Source: Craspedostauros australis (taxonomy: Eukaryota; Bacillariophyta; Bacillariophyceae; Mastogloiales; Achnanthaceae). Taken from it: DNA of 64,000 nucleotides. The stretch is taken from the NCBI GenBank assembly GCA_026770025.1, contig JAMXDE010000033.1:1-64000 (forward strand). The letters are read 5' to 3'. This document shows, piece after piece, positions 29,401 through 39,900 of this stretch (positions are counted from its first letter, which is position 1; every line of letters starts with the position of its first letter). A program made the position numbers and the translations under genes. The notes beneath the pieces were generated by a model. That model was given only the letters and a program-made list of their open reading frames with translations, searched no databases and had not been told where the DNA came from.

Positions 29401-30945
29401 CTTCCTCACTCCCTTCGCCTTTGCTTTTGCCTTTGCACATGCCTCACATGCTCTCCAAGTCCCAGTGAGTGACCAGCCTGCCTTTGCTGCTGTCAGCTTG
29501 GTGTAGCGCTCGTTTGGATGCCCCAGGATGCGATGAGCTCGATTGACATCCATGGTGCTCTTCCTCTCCACAGTTTCCGTGGCCATGATGGATTCCGTTG
29601 GCTTCCCCTTTGACTTGCATTTGAGGAAGTACAGGTTGCCGTCTCCATTGTCATCTTCATGTTGGAACTTCAGACTGATGTTGGCGCTTGGATGTTTCAA
29701 AGTGATATCATCCTTGCCTCCACTGAGCGTGCATCCCTTCTCCAGGAATTGGGGAATACTGATGATGTTGTGTGCGAATCCTGGGACCACGAAGACTGAC
29801 TTCAAGATGAACTCGGTACCGTCCAGGCACTCTCCATGGAATTCCCCCACATGGGTTGGTGTCACCATGTTGCGGTCTCCCACCTGCACCTGTCTGTCAT
29901 CGGTGACCGCCACCAGATCTGTGATCCCTTCGGTTGACCAGGTCACATGGCATGTAGCTCCGGTGTCAGCCAGCCACTTGTTCTTGTCTCCAGCCTGCCT
30001 GCCATCTGTCCCAGTTACATGAGATATCGCTGCCATACCAACGAACATTCCAGAGTGGGTGTTCCCAGATCCTCCTGCTTGTCCGCCCTGTCCGCTCTTC
30101 TCCGGACAATCCTTGGCCTTGTGCCCTTGCTTCTTGCATCTGTAGCACTTGATTCGTTGGAGGTAGTCATTGTTGTTGGTTGGTGGCTTGGTGCACTCTG
30201 CTGCCTTGTGTCCGTATTCTCCACACTTGCGACACGTGCCCTTGAACCCGCTCTGATACCCCTTCGTCATGGTGTTGAAGGCCTTGTTGGTTGAAGTCGA
30301 CGCAGTGCTCCCATCCTCACTCGTCCTCACCTTCCTCTTCCAGAATCGGATCAGGGACTTCTTCAGCGACTCCCACTTGAGGTCTCCATCATTCAGCTCT
30401 CTATCCAGTGTAGTCTTCACCTCGCTGTAGATCTCCTCCGGTAGGTTCACCATCACATGCGCAATGCAGTCGTCATCCGTCTTCTCCACGCCGAAATCCT
30501 TCAGCTCCTTCACAATCTTGTTGATTCTCATCATCCACTGGCTTGGATCCTCTTCCGGAGTCTGCAGTGTACACATGGTGAACTCGTTGAGCTTCGTCAC
30601 CTTGTCTGCCTTGTCCCGCGGTGCATACCTGTCCTGAAGTGCCTTCAACGCTGCCACAGCATCACCCTTGGGTTGGTGATCTGTCTTGCACTCCCTCACG
30701 ATGCTTCTCGCCAGCCCCTCAGTGCTGAGCATCAGTGTGCTGTATGCTGCCTTGTTCATCCGCTCAGCCTTCTTCTCTGCTTCGCTCTTGGCTGCCTGAT
30801 CATGCCTTGGTACCGCGACTGTCTCGTCCAACACCTCATCGTACCCCTTGCACGCAGCGAGAGCCATGAAGACGTCCAACCACTCGTCAAAGTCCTCGCC
30901 ATCGAACTTGACGATCTTCACCGACTTGACCCCGTCTTCATCCAT
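26497..30945 (-). CDS. Ty1/copia gag-pol polyprotein (1482 aa)
   Basis: A single-frame gag-pol polyprotein. In order: a gag domain (to ~residue 210); two CCHC knuckles (CRKCGEYGHKAAEC and CYRCKKQGHKAKDC, ~250-285); aspartic protease (WLADTGATCHV, ~325); integrase with a His/Cys head (ILGHPNERY...CEACAKAK) and catalytic core (LYLDISGPY, IRCDNAGE); reverse transcriptase (SFSPVASDTTIR, LVIVYVDDA near 1155); and RNase H (AWCDSDYA, TLSSTEAEYV, ~1330-1400). Integrase before reverse transcriptase is the Ty1/copia order. Lineage is most likely one of the diatom copia groups, an inference from style. Confidence 0.95.
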   Translation of the reverse strand: MDEDGVKSVKIVKFDGEDFDEWLDVFMALAACKGYDEVLDETVAVPRHDQAAKSEAEKKAERMNKAAYSTLMLSTEGLARSIVRECKTDHQPKGDAVAALKALQDRYAPRDKADKVTKLNEFTMCTLQTPEEDPSQWMMRINKIVKELKDFGVEKTDDDCIAHVMVNLPEEIYSEVKTTLDRELNDGDLKWESLKKSLIRFWKRKVRTSEDGSTASTSTNKAFNTMTKGYQSGFKGTCRKCGEYGHKAAECTKPPTNNNDYLQRIKCYRCKKQGHKAKDCPEKSGQGGQAGGSGNTHSGMFVGMAAISHVTGTDGRQAGDKNKWLADTGATCHVTWSTEGITDLVAVTDDRQVQVGDRNMVTPTHVGEFHGECLDGTEFILKSVFVVPGFAHNIISIPQFLEKGCTLSGGKDDITLKHPSANISLKFQHEDDNGDGNLYFLKCKSKGKPTESIMATETVERKSTMDVNRAHRILGHPNERYTKLTAAKAGWSLTGTWRACEACAKAKAKAKGVRKKAFEKATHIAQRLYLDISGPYKKTAKGSNYWLLIVDEVSKKKWSYFLTNKSQLAGQVETLLTKLKGADLKVEAIRCDNAGENQGKLEKVCDEHGIQLEYTAPNTPMMNGVVERGFVTIRDSALALMLDADLTDEAQGRLWAEAIHTATRLHNLTVTTGNDKSPDETFYSQNPKLYPHLMEWGRVGYVTDRAKKPKLTPKAFKTVMLGYADNHAGDTYRMLKVDTNKVVMSRDLNWMEWHGAGVVDGVEIIAQPEPASNPTPAATAAVVPDEKAVVDADVPLMMTPSTGERAATTKIPKMVSIDELPHVISDDESGVMADPTDHVRDDINGIVVDPGLVSDSDGNEGMDDFEMVDVHQANERRVTPANQRERHPTRLAVPQAGRGSSKMERERAKLQTWRSYEVQGRNDGRPNTRSGRVLMVFNASLTSDPGLPKTLKDALSRPDGDKWKGAAEKEVHNFQKRDCLQVIDRGSMGRGRTALKSRWIFVKKSEQDGSTRYKARLVVKGYEQIPGVDFTESFSPVASDTTIRTMLAVCLANTGWVIEALDVEAAFLNAEIEEEVYIEIPEGFVDGDFDGRADPEYRHKHVAKLLKAVYGTVQAPRAWMKTFTAALVDIGFTKSLADPCLFVYKSSGQVTALVIVYVDDAAIGGDPVTVEWIKEEIARKFNITDLGELTKHLGVWYKRMTDADGKCLVVSMDDFVEQMIKEFEQHYGSNIRLFETPGYPSTTLVKATEDDEVDNRAGYRSIVGKLLWMMKKVGPECANAVRELASHLEHPTKEHWKAMARLIGYIKAEIAKEDSYAIKLRKPRRLEIEAWCDSDYATNKDHRRSVSGNIVTVGGCLVSWQSKTQRSVTLSSTEAEYVSMANCATECKFAKMLLDEMTGTNTQITLHGDNTGAIFLTKNQQVGLRTKHIDVAYHFIKEMVQGGEMTMKFTPSEMNFADPMTKNVKESIHERLVPSIRQGGLK

Positions 30946-31016
30946 CTTGTCGTTGTTCTTCAGCCCTGATGGCCCAACTTCGTGTGTCTGAGTGTCTCAA
31001 GACACGTTTTAAAACG

Positions 31017-31679
31017 TGTTGAAACAGGTCTCAATCCTGTTGCTCATGTAGACCGGGTGGGGCTACAATTGGTTCACTAAGTTAGTTGTTCTGTTATCCC
31101 GGGTTTGTAGGTTGGTGATTCCTCTTTCTCTGCGATTTATGAGCTCGACTTGTCTGTCAAAAGTCAACTCATGTCAATCTCCAGTTGCCCTGCAAACTCG
31201 TGTAGTTCTGACTCCTATTGAGTCAGATCATTTCCTAATTCCTAACGATCCACCGCGATGTGAATCCTCGACCTGCGCCAGTTTCCCGCAGTTCGTCGTG
31301 TTGTTGTCTTATTTGGTCTTGGTTGTGTCAGACAGAGATTCAGGAACTCGATTGCGTCAGTCTCTAATCCTGACGTCTTACCTAAGTGGTTCCTCTCATC
31401 CATATATATCTGGTCTTGCTCCTCTGCTGACGTTCATGCTCTGCTCCTCACGTTCCCGCTGACGTTAGATTCCTCTCGATCGGTAGATTATTTGTTTCTG
31501 AAGATTCCGAGATTCTTTCGTCATATTCGAGGATTCTGCTGTAAATTTCCGTTTTCGGGTTTGGAACATTTGATCGTGAGAAGGAGTTCTGGACAAACAA
31601 ATATGTGTGAGCAGTCATTTGCGCAACTGTGACCCCTACCGGGTCATACACGAATCTGAATATTCGTCATGTTCCAACA
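31017..31679 (-). repeat. 5' LTR of the first Ty1/copia element
   Basis: Matches 25782-26444 throughout. The 18-bp perfect palindrome ACACGTTTTAAAACGTGT (31002-31019) spans its inner edge, where the primer-binding site of such elements lies. Confidence 0.92.
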
Positions 31680-31855
31680 CCACCACAACATCACGAAAAG
31701 CAGATCCAAACAAGACCTCTCCACGACCTGTTTGGGTCGGCTGCTCTTCGTTCGCTGCGGCATCAACGCAACAGAGATCTTGCGGATCTTGTTGAATGAA
31801 GAGAGACACATTCAAGGTATCACACCCAGATGCCAACATCACTCTTCCGATCCAT

Positions 31856-31867
31856 CCCATAAAAAGC
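31856..31867 (+). promoter_or_regulatory. Putative TATA-like element of surface gene A
   Basis: CCCATAAAAAGC lies 97 bp upstream of the ATG at 31953. It is conserved at the same distance before gene B (53003-53014), and a similar CTCATAAAAGC precedes the Lys/Gly-rich gene at 61591. Conservation and fixed spacing suggest a core promoter element; no transcript data support it. Confidence 0.45.
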
Positions 31868-31952
31868 ACACATCGGAACTCTCCGTCACTGTGCTTTCAA
31901 GGGCTGCTTCATTCGGATCAGCATCACCGTGCCCTGCGCAACCATCGCCATC

Positions 31953-34900
31953 ATGAGACTCACCTTGCTCTTCTTCAACGCTCTGCTCGTCGCCGCTTCG
32001 AGAGGTGGCGCGAACGCCTGGTTGCATGACCGCTTCCTCACCGCTCCCTTATCCTCTCGCAAACATGAGGAAGGCTCCTCCTCTGGCGCATCGGCAACTC
32101 CGTCTCACCGCACCAACAGTGCAGGTGTCGGCAACGGCAAACCATCCGAGATCGGAGGCAACGCTGCCAAAGCAGCGAAACCGCCGAACAACGCCGTTGG
32201 CGCAACGGAACGCTCTCTCCAGATGGACATACCACCAGTCGACGTGTGCTCTATCGCCATCCCACTCGAGTTCCCTGTGGGACAAACCAACATCTCGGTG
32301 GTGTCCCAAATCACAACCGTCACCATCGGCGCTGTGGACATTTGCGGGGTTTTCCCAGCCGCCTACGAGGGCTACACGATCGTTGGGAATGGCAACACCT
32401 TCTACGCCACAACCTGCTCCAGTGAGCACAATAGCGTCAACACAGAGATCACCGTATCCTCCTTCAAGGGCCCGGCGAACGCTTCATCCTGCCCATACGA
32501 TGAGTTCGAGTGCATCGGCGAAAACAGCAACGCTTTCTGTCCATCCTCCTTCAACTTAGCAACATACGTTTGGAAAACTGAACCAAATGTGACCTACCAC
32601 ATCGGAATCTATGACACTGGAAACACTGCTGGCACCTACGAGTTGACCATCGGCGACACCGGCGGTCCTCCTCCCGCCAACAACGTTTGCTCCTCGGCCA
32701 TCCCTCTGGTTCTACAGAATGGCACCGTCGCTGTCTCTGGAAGCACCGCCAACGCGTCACCCGATGGCACCGGCAAATGCTTCAGCAGCGTATTCTCTAG
32801 CGTGTGGTACAGTATCGTAGGTGACGGACAAGAGTTCACTGCGACGACCTGCTCCGAGCAGACCACGGCTCCAACTGCCGTGGAGCTGATTCGATCCGAA
32901 GATGGATCCTGTGATAATCTCGTGTGCGGACAGCTTGGGTTCGTCGACAGCAGCTGCGATCCCTCCGAGGGGAGGGGCTCCGTGTCCTGGTTTGCTCGCA
33001 AGGGCGCGACGTACTTCATCCAACCCACCGCAGTACTCGCCGGCAGCGGCGGAGACTTCGAGATGATCATCACCACATCCGAGCCATCTATCTTTGTAGT
33101 CTGCGACGATGCCAGAAATCAAGCCTTGGAGGGGATTTTCGGCACAAAATGTGGGTCCTGCCTTTTCGACGGTGTCGATTTTGACTCTCTCTCCTTCGGG
33201 TGCTCTGTCCCGTGCTTGGCCTGCAGCTCCGATCGCAGCGTCTGCACGCAGAAAACCACAACCACAACCGTCACCCCTTCCTTGGTGACCACGACAGAAC
33301 TACTCATCCAACACACCGAAGGCCCCAACGACGACATCATCTATCGCTACGCCGATGATGGAACATGTACGGTCATGGTCGGCAGCCAGACCTGCACATC
33401 CTGCTCCGTCGGATCATGTGGAAGGCCCATCCTCAGCTGCGCCAACATCGACGCCGATATGCCAGACCTTGACCTTTGCACCAACGAAACCTCTCCTGGC
33501 GTCGCTGGATCATTCAACATGTCCACCAGCCCGCTGTACGCCCTCATCTCATCCGAGTTCGATGGATGCAGCGTCTACGAATCAACGCTGCAATGCGAAC
33601 AGACGGCCGCAGAAGTTATCGAAGAAGATGACCTCAACTGCATCTGTGACTTCGATCCCACCGACGGCATGGCCGTATTGAAGTGCAATCAAACGTGCGG
33701 AGTCGTCTGCAACCTCGAAGAGACGATCTGCGGTTTGGGGTCGCGTACCCAGGACTTCCAGCTTGATGGTGAAGCCACATTTTCACAAATCCGATTCGAC
33801 TATCTCACAGGCTTCGATTCATCTTTCAACTCTCTGACCGTCGGCACGTTCTCGGACTCATCCTGCTTTGTGAGTGCATCCGATGGCTGGTCTTGCGACT
33901 GCGAGTCTGTGCAATGCGCCGACAACAGCACGGATCTTTCCTTTTCTTGCAACAAAGACACAGAATCCTTCGACTACAGCTTCTGCGAGCCAGGTCCTAT
34001 CGATATCCCTGTCTTCTCAGTGTTGTCTGAGGATGGATTCGAGATCTGCCTCGACAAGAGTCCGCAGAACAAGATTTGCCAAGCAGCAATTCTACTTGAT
34101 GCTGCGGATGACTTCGTTTCTTCAAATACCGGCATCCAAATTGACCCGAAGCCAAACTCCTGCGATAGCGAGGCCGCTGGTGGGCTGTGGTACGACATGA
34201 TTGGCTCGGGTGAAGTCATGAAGATCGAACCCTGCTTGGGCACCAATGAGACCACGAAGATATCCATACAAATGGGAATCTGCGATGCCGACGTGCAGTG
34301 CATGGACTCGACAGAGTTCAGCTGCGACCCACTCTTCCTCGATACCGAAAACGGAACATTGTACCAGATGCACTTCTTCGCCCCTTTCTCCGCCCGCAAA
34401 GAAAGTGTCACTTTCGCCGTCTCTACGGCAAACGCAGCGGAGACCGCATGCGCCAAGGTCAAGGAAGTGGAAGTAGCGACTGGTGAATTGAGATGCGCCT
34501 GTATATCGTATCGAGGTTCCATAGCCCTCGTTTGCCAAACCAGCTGTGGTGAGTTCTGCAACACTGATGTGACGGCCTGTGCCACAGTCCGTCTCTTACA
34601 TACGTTCAACTCGATGGGAGAGATGACAACGGAATCCACCACTTATACCTACACATCGGGCCGAGAGGGAACCACTGTGGAGTTGTTTGTCAGGCGGGGC
34701 TTTTGCTCATTGTGCACAGCCACATTCATACAATGGCCCCGAGTGACCAGGTGCAGAGATTGTCAAGTGCAGGCCTGTCCATCCGGAGATACGGCCGCGG
34801 TTGTGGACTGCACCAACATCGACGGTGGTGAAATCTTCAACTTCTGTGGGAACATCACGGTCGACTCCGACAGCCCGTTCCAGGTATTCGATACTGACGA

Positions 34901-35171
34901 GTTCGAACTCTGCTACGCCAATGGAACGCTGCCACCGACTGATGCGCCCACAGGAATGCCGTCCGCATCTCCGTCTGTGTCACCCAGCGGGTCGCCATCC
35001 GTTTCACCCAGCGGGGCTCCGTCTGTGTCACCCAGCGGGGCTCCGTCCATGTCACCATCCGGTTCCCCGACCTCCGGTGCAGCGTTCTCGTTCCGCATGA
35101 CATCCATGAGCAGCATCATCGCACCGTGTGTGGTGGCAGCCATCGCATCTTGGATGCTGTCTGTGGTGTAG
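31953..35171 (+). CDS. Surface protein A: secreted, Cys-rich, PSxSPSG stalk, GPI-type tail (1072 aa)
   Basis: Probably an outer-surface protein; ligand or role unknown. The chosen ATG gives a classic signal peptide (MRLTLLFFNALLVAAS, to ~residue 22); the frame is open 24 nt further upstream but without an ATG. The N-terminal half has two related ~140-residue units (each around CS.AIPL, YxxVGxGxxFxATTCS, a C-rich turn, YxIxxxxxxxGxYELxI), resembling pre-peptidase C-terminal-type beta-sandwiches. A middle of Cys-rich repeats (CNQTCGVVCN, CQTSCGEFCN) follows. From ~residue 985 comes the stalk (PSASPSVSPSG, then SPSGAPS repeats), then a hydrophobic end (IIAPCVVAAIASWML) with no cytoplasmic tail, typical of GPI-anchor signals. 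Gene B is its paralogue; a Ty1/copia element sits just upstream. Confidence 0.85.
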   Translation: MRLTLLFFNALLVAASRGGANAWLHDRFLTAPLSSRKHEEGSSSGASATPSHRTNSAGVGNGKPSEIGGNAAKAAKPPNNAVGATERSLQMDIPPVDVCSIAIPLEFPVGQTNISVVSQITTVTIGAVDICGVFPAAYEGYTIVGNGNTFYATTCSSEHNSVNTEITVSSFKGPANASSCPYDEFECIGENSNAFCPSSFNLATYVWKTEPNVTYHIGIYDTGNTAGTYELTIGDTGGPPPANNVCSSAIPLVLQNGTVAVSGSTANASPDGTGKCFSSVFSSVWYSIVGDGQEFTATTCSEQTTAPTAVELIRSEDGSCDNLVCGQLGFVDSSCDPSEGRGSVSWFARKGATYFIQPTAVLAGSGGDFEMIITTSEPSIFVVCDDARNQALEGIFGTKCGSCLFDGVDFDSLSFGCSVPCLACSSDRSVCTQKTTTTTVTPSLVTTTELLIQHTEGPNDDIIYRYADDGTCTVMVGSQTCTSCSVGSCGRPILSCANIDADMPDLDLCTNETSPGVAGSFNMSTSPLYALISSEFDGCSVYESTLQCEQTAAEVIEEDDLNCICDFDPTDGMAVLKCNQTCGVVCNLEETICGLGSRTQDFQLDGEATFSQIRFDYLTGFDSSFNSLTVGTFSDSSCFVSASDGWSCDCESVQCADNSTDLSFSCNKDTESFDYSFCEPGPIDIPVFSVLSEDGFEICLDKSPQNKICQAAILLDAADDFVSSNTGIQIDPKPNSCDSEAAGGLWYDMIGSGEVMKIEPCLGTNETTKISIQMGICDADVQCMDSTEFSCDPLFLDTENGTLYQMHFFAPFSARKESVTFAVSTANAAETACAKVKEVEVATGELRCACISYRGSIALVCQTSCGEFCNTDVTACATVRLLHTFNSMGEMTTESTTYTYTSGREGTTVELFVRRGFCSLCTATFIQWPRVTRCRDCQVQACPSGDTAAVVDCTNIDGGEIFNFCGNITVDSDSPFQVFDTDEFELCYANGTLPPTDAPTGMPSASPSVSPSGSPSVSPSGAPSVSPSGAPSMSPSGSPTSGAAFSFRMTSMSSIIAPCVVAAIASWMLSVV

Positions 35172-35780
35172 GCAAAGACCCTGATCAAGACCAGATAACA
35201 TCCGAGCACATGCTGCCTGCTGTTACATGCAGTAGGACGCAGATACACACACATGCTTGCTTCGTGATAGGTTCTTCGAGCACCGCGCCGTGAGATCCGA
35301 AACATCCATTGTCGCCCCGCACCCACATCACAGCAGGGCATGACACTGCATGGAAGTGGGCCGAAGTGGATAAACTCAAAAGAGTCCTCTGACATGAAGA
35401 GCAGAACAATGATCTAACCGACAATACTTCTGCAGCAGCGAGTGGCGCCTAGATAGTACGCTAGCTCGTTTTGTTGTCACCATTGCACTATTCGTGTAGT
35501 ATTCGTTCGGTACAGTATGGCACGAAAGCAAGATGAATATCCGTAGGTACGACTCGATGCGACGTGCATCTTGCGCAACCCATCTTGATATTGCTGGTAC
35601 GTGGGTTTTACTCGTACATCGCTTCGGCGTACTCCATCACGACTACAGCGCCTGCACCACAACGGAACATGAAGCTGAAGTCCAATCCGCACATCACCAT
35701 CAGCTGAAGCATCTTGCCCCAATATGTAGTAGATCGCATACGTCAGTTAGGCGCCACGCATCATCAGAGAACTTGGTGAT
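35172..35780. other. 3' flank of surface gene A
   Basis: The first ~230 bp match the 3' flank of gene B (56379-56590), e.g. GCAAAGACCCTGATCAAGACC after both stops, so this is shared downstream sequence, probably 3' UTR. The rest has no supported gene. Confidence 0.6.
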
Positions 35781-36328
35781 GAAGGGGTTGATGAAGTTGA
35801 TGAAGTTGATGATGGCGTTTGACACGAAGGCCGACATGGACTTTGATACAAAAAACGAGTTGAACATCAACATGGAATGTGATTTTGTTTTGCGCTACGT
35901 TCGGCGTCACTTCCTGTGCCGGCTTGTCATCCGTACTCGTATTCGTCTTCGTGCCTTGTAGTCCACCGCAGAATGATCCTGGATGGTGCGATGTGATGCG
36001 CTGTGGTGTGGCATGGCATTATTACTCCATGAGAATGTGTCATGCAGTTAGACCAGAGAACTTGGGAAAACGGCATCGAGCGATGGTTCGGTTTGGTTTG
36101 TTGCTTGGACCACGCCTCGGGGGCTTATTGATGTGGTGTTTATGAGTGTCTTCTTCCATCCTTTCGCTCTTGTAGGTTCAGACAGACTGCGGACTTCATT
36201 TCGCGCTTCATGGATCCTTCATGAATCCTTTGTTGGTGTTCTTCCAGGTGTCCGGAACCAAGAGGTCACCAACTCCAGTCACGGTTTCTGGGCCATTCGC
36301 TCCGGTTGAACCTTTGCTGGGAACAGGA
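35781..36328. repeat. Duplicated non-coding block D, copy 1, left half
   Basis: Matches 51150-51640 with moderate divergence: GAAGTTGATGATG repeats, GTGTGG(C/T)..TTATTACTCCA, GAGAACTTGGG(A/G)AAACGGCAT, GTGTCTTCTT(C/T)CATC and ATTCGCTCC(G/A)GTT. It is split at 36328 by the large Ty1/copia element and resumes at 48155. No ORF is conserved between the copies. Confidence 0.8.
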
Positions 36329-36855
36329 TAATAGAGCTAAACTAGTAACCACCTTAGTGAGAGAGACTACGAATCATCCGACTCGCCTGCATTCCAGTTG
36401 GTCGAACAGACATTTCGCTGAACTCCACGTTTGGAGACAGATCCAGAACCTTGAAGCGGATCTTCGGAATTCGTGTCAGGGAACCAATGGGGTTCCGATA
36501 ACCAAGTTTCTGACACCCTCCATTGCCAAAACACCGACGCACGGAACTAAAGCCACAACAACGAGCACCATCGCCCGTTGTCTCTCACAGAACCCATACG
36601 ACGGATCTCGACCCACGGTACTTGGGCTACACAACCCACACGCATTGTCATACAGGACATCACAGGAGATTCCCCTCGAAGAGAAGAACCATAGCACTAA
36701 TCTCATAATCCGCACGTTTCTTCACCATCTACCAGTATTCTAATTGACTACTTGTGGAACAGAAGACTCTCGTCCGGATCGCTTGCCAGTCAAGCCTCTG
36801 CCTACAGCTAAAGAACAGCCAACAAGACAACAGCCATTACGTTTGGGCTCTATTA
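36329..36855 (+). repeat. 5' LTR of the large Ty1/copia element
   Basis: 527 bp, identical as read to 47628-48154, with perfect 8-bp terminal inverted repeats TAATAGAG/CTCTATTA. Confidence 0.93.
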
Positions 36856-36900
36856 GATTAACAGTCGCAAAAGATTGTCAAGCTCTTAGACCTCTGCAAG

Positions 36901-39900
36901 ATGACCGTCACCCAACGCCTCCAAGACTCCAACCGGCCACCTCCCAAGAGGAGCCCAGGAGACAGGACCGAAGCCTTTGAGACCCTTCCTGCGGACCCAA
37001 AGGACCCAAGCCTCTCTGCCATCCTTGATGGTACGCCAGGCTACCCCACGACTGGGCCGTCTTCGCTCTCCTTCGTGGACATCGGAGTCGATTTCATCGA
37101 GGTCACCTTCCGACACCCCATCATCGTGGATGCATGGAACCGAAAGGAAAGAACCAACGAAACCGAAATCGTGCGCCACGTCCACAAGACTACCTGGAAC
37201 GCGTTCACGGAACTCGGACAGGAGTTTCGGATCAGCATCGAAACCGCCATGATCTTTGATCTCTTCCCGACTAAGACCCTCGCAGAAGAGAAGACCATCT
37301 CCCAACTGTTGATCACCATCCACGAAGAGGCCACCGACATGGACCCGGCATTAGTCATGTTCAACCTCAAGCACCCGGACGACGTAGCAAGGAACTACGA
37401 GACAGGACTCCTCATCTACCACATCGGAGAATGGGTCAGATCCATCGAAGTGGAGGAGGAATCCACCCTCGAATCCACCCTTGACGCGATGTTCGCCGAC
37501 ACGGCCACCACCGCCAAAGCCATGGCAGACTTCTGCCGTTCCGAAAGGTGCGGCAAACGCCACCACCACAAAGCGTGGTTGGATGCCATTGGAGAACACA
37601 AGAAGGCACTCTCCAACGCATCCGCGACCAGCATCTCTTCTGGGTCAGAAGCATCTACCCATAGAACCGGACGCGACAACGACAGCCACCAAGGAGGAAC
37701 CCCATCTGGGCTCTCCCTCATGCTCGGTGGGAATACCCCGCACCGTACCCCACCCAACTTCCAGAACGAAACCCAACTCTCCAGCATCGCCAAGCAAGGA
37801 TCACAAAACACGTCACCAGTGATCATCGACACCCGTGGTACCACTCCGCCCAACGAAGACACCGAACCAGGCACTGACTACGACCAACGCCCTGGTAACG
37901 ACGAAACCGTGAACGTATCCGACAACCGCGGCCCCACAGGACGGAACCGACTCTTCCCCAACGTAGACCCCGCGACGATCGGCGATTACAACCGCAACCC
38001 AACCGGCGCCAAGGTAGTAACCTTCGCCCCCGAAACGACCGCCGGAGGCCCAGGAGGTACCAACGCACCCCGGATGAACCACCCAGAGAACGACGGGAAC
38101 CGCCCACCCCACGATCGGAACCCGCATCCCTACCACGGTCCCGCGGATACACCAGCCTCACACGGCATGGGTAACTATCGAAACGACAACGGGCACGAAC
38201 CCGTGAACCGAAACCCTGCCGGCAACCCACCCGCGAACCATGGGACAAACCGCCCGCACCATGACAACCATGGACCGCCAATTAACCATGGACACAACAA
38301 CGGTAATCCGTATGGGTATCCCCCTAACCTGGGAAACCAACTCCCTCATGGCCCACCGATTCCGATGTACCACGGAACCCACCCAGGAGGATTCCCGCCC
38401 ATTGGAATCCCTATCCCCATGGGCCACTTTCCCCATGGAGCCGGAGGTTTTCCAATGCCGCAAGGAGCCTTCACCCCTGTTGGACCCCCTCACCCCGGGT
38501 ATCCACCACGACCACCCGCGTATGGGTACCGCCCAACCGATCCCAATGGAGGTTTCGGAAGACATGACCCTCGCAACATGGGTCCGAACACCCCACACGG
38601 GCGACACGAACCCGGGTATACACCCCATCGAGGATCCACCCGCAGCGAACCACCAGTCGCCCAGGCCAAGCTAACGAAGCGACGCCCCATCCCGGACTCC
38701 GCCAAATTCACGAGTGATGCGGCGTCCTTCCAAATGGTGAAACACCAAATCCATGCCCACCTCCTTGGAAACGACATGGCGTACCTGATCAACGACCAGT
38801 TCCGGCACCGATACCATTCCCAAGGAATCCACGCAATCAAGGACCACATTGACCCGGTGACTGGAGTGCCAACAACCACATCACCAGAACAGGTCGCGAG
38901 CGACGTCAGGACCCTATTCGCGGGACTATATTCCGTCTTCGCCGGCGGCCCAGCACACGGACTCGCCACCAGAGGACTCCTCAACGAGGACGGTATCCTA
39001 TTCTGGAATGAGCTCCTCAATACCTACGATAACGACTGGATCCGAGGAATGGAGGTCGACTCTCTGATGAAGAGGGTACACAACTTCAACCCCAGCAGAC
39101 AGGACCTGGGATCCTACGTAAAGGAAATCCAGGATATATTCGCGAACGTGAATTTCCTGGCGACCAACCCGGATCAACAAGTCTCCGACGCGCAACAACG
39201 CCGCACACTCCTCAACCACCTCATCGGTTGCGACGACATCAACGTTCGCACCATGGTCCGGAGCATCGAGCGAAGCCCGGACATGCAGTCGATGGGAGCC
39301 ACCTGCATGTACCTCATCTCCGAGTCCGCTAGGGACAATGCGGTAGCCAACAACCAGCGGGGATCAAGGTCCGGCAAACGCAGGATCTTCAAGGCAACCG
39401 CCGAAACCAACCAAGATCAAGGTGAATCCAACACTGAGATGGTCATCAATGCCATTTCGAAGAAACTACAGGAGGATCCCACCTTCATCTCACAAGAAGT
39501 ATTCGATGGACTACCTGAGAAGGTCCGTCGAGTGATCATGAAACTCCGCAGTTCCCTCCGCTGGGCCCGCCGCAATAACGACCGGAACGGATCCGGATTC
39601 ACCCGCGTCGAGGGCAAGAAGGAGCAGGAAGAACCCCAACCACCTGCCAGCGTGAAGCCCCCAGAGAAAGGGGAGGAAACCAATCCACACAAGCAGTATG
39701 GAGGTGTTACCCACGCGAACCTGGCCAGGTACACCGCAGGATCCACCGAGGGATCTGATTCCCAGGACGGGAATGGATCGGACCTATCCTCGATTGACGC
39801 TTCGGAGCTTGCCAAGTTCCTAGTCGATTATGGAGGACACGAGAAGAACGGCAACGACCGACTCGTGAAAATGATCACGATGAGTGACTCATCCGACGCC

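Larger units (their letters stand above)
25782..31679 (-). mobile_element. Ty1/copia LTR retrotransposon, looks whole
   Basis: A 5.9-kb element on the minus strand, flanked by two 663-bp LTRs that read as identical and run TG...CA, with the duplicated target CCACCA (5-6 bp) outside them. One open frame encodes the gag-pol polyprotein. A purine-rich tract abuts the left LTR, the 3' LTR in the element's direction. It looks whole, with no visible breaks. The matching LTRs point to a very recent insertion. It sits between a decayed region and the 5' flank of surface gene A, with its 5' LTR ~274 bp upstream of that gene's ATG and transcribed away from it. Confidence 0.93.

Noticed and set aside
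31929-31952. Surface genes A and B starting 24 nt upstream (31929 and 53076)
   Set aside because: Those codons are GTG. The first ATG (31953, 53100) opens a good signal peptide at the same place in both.
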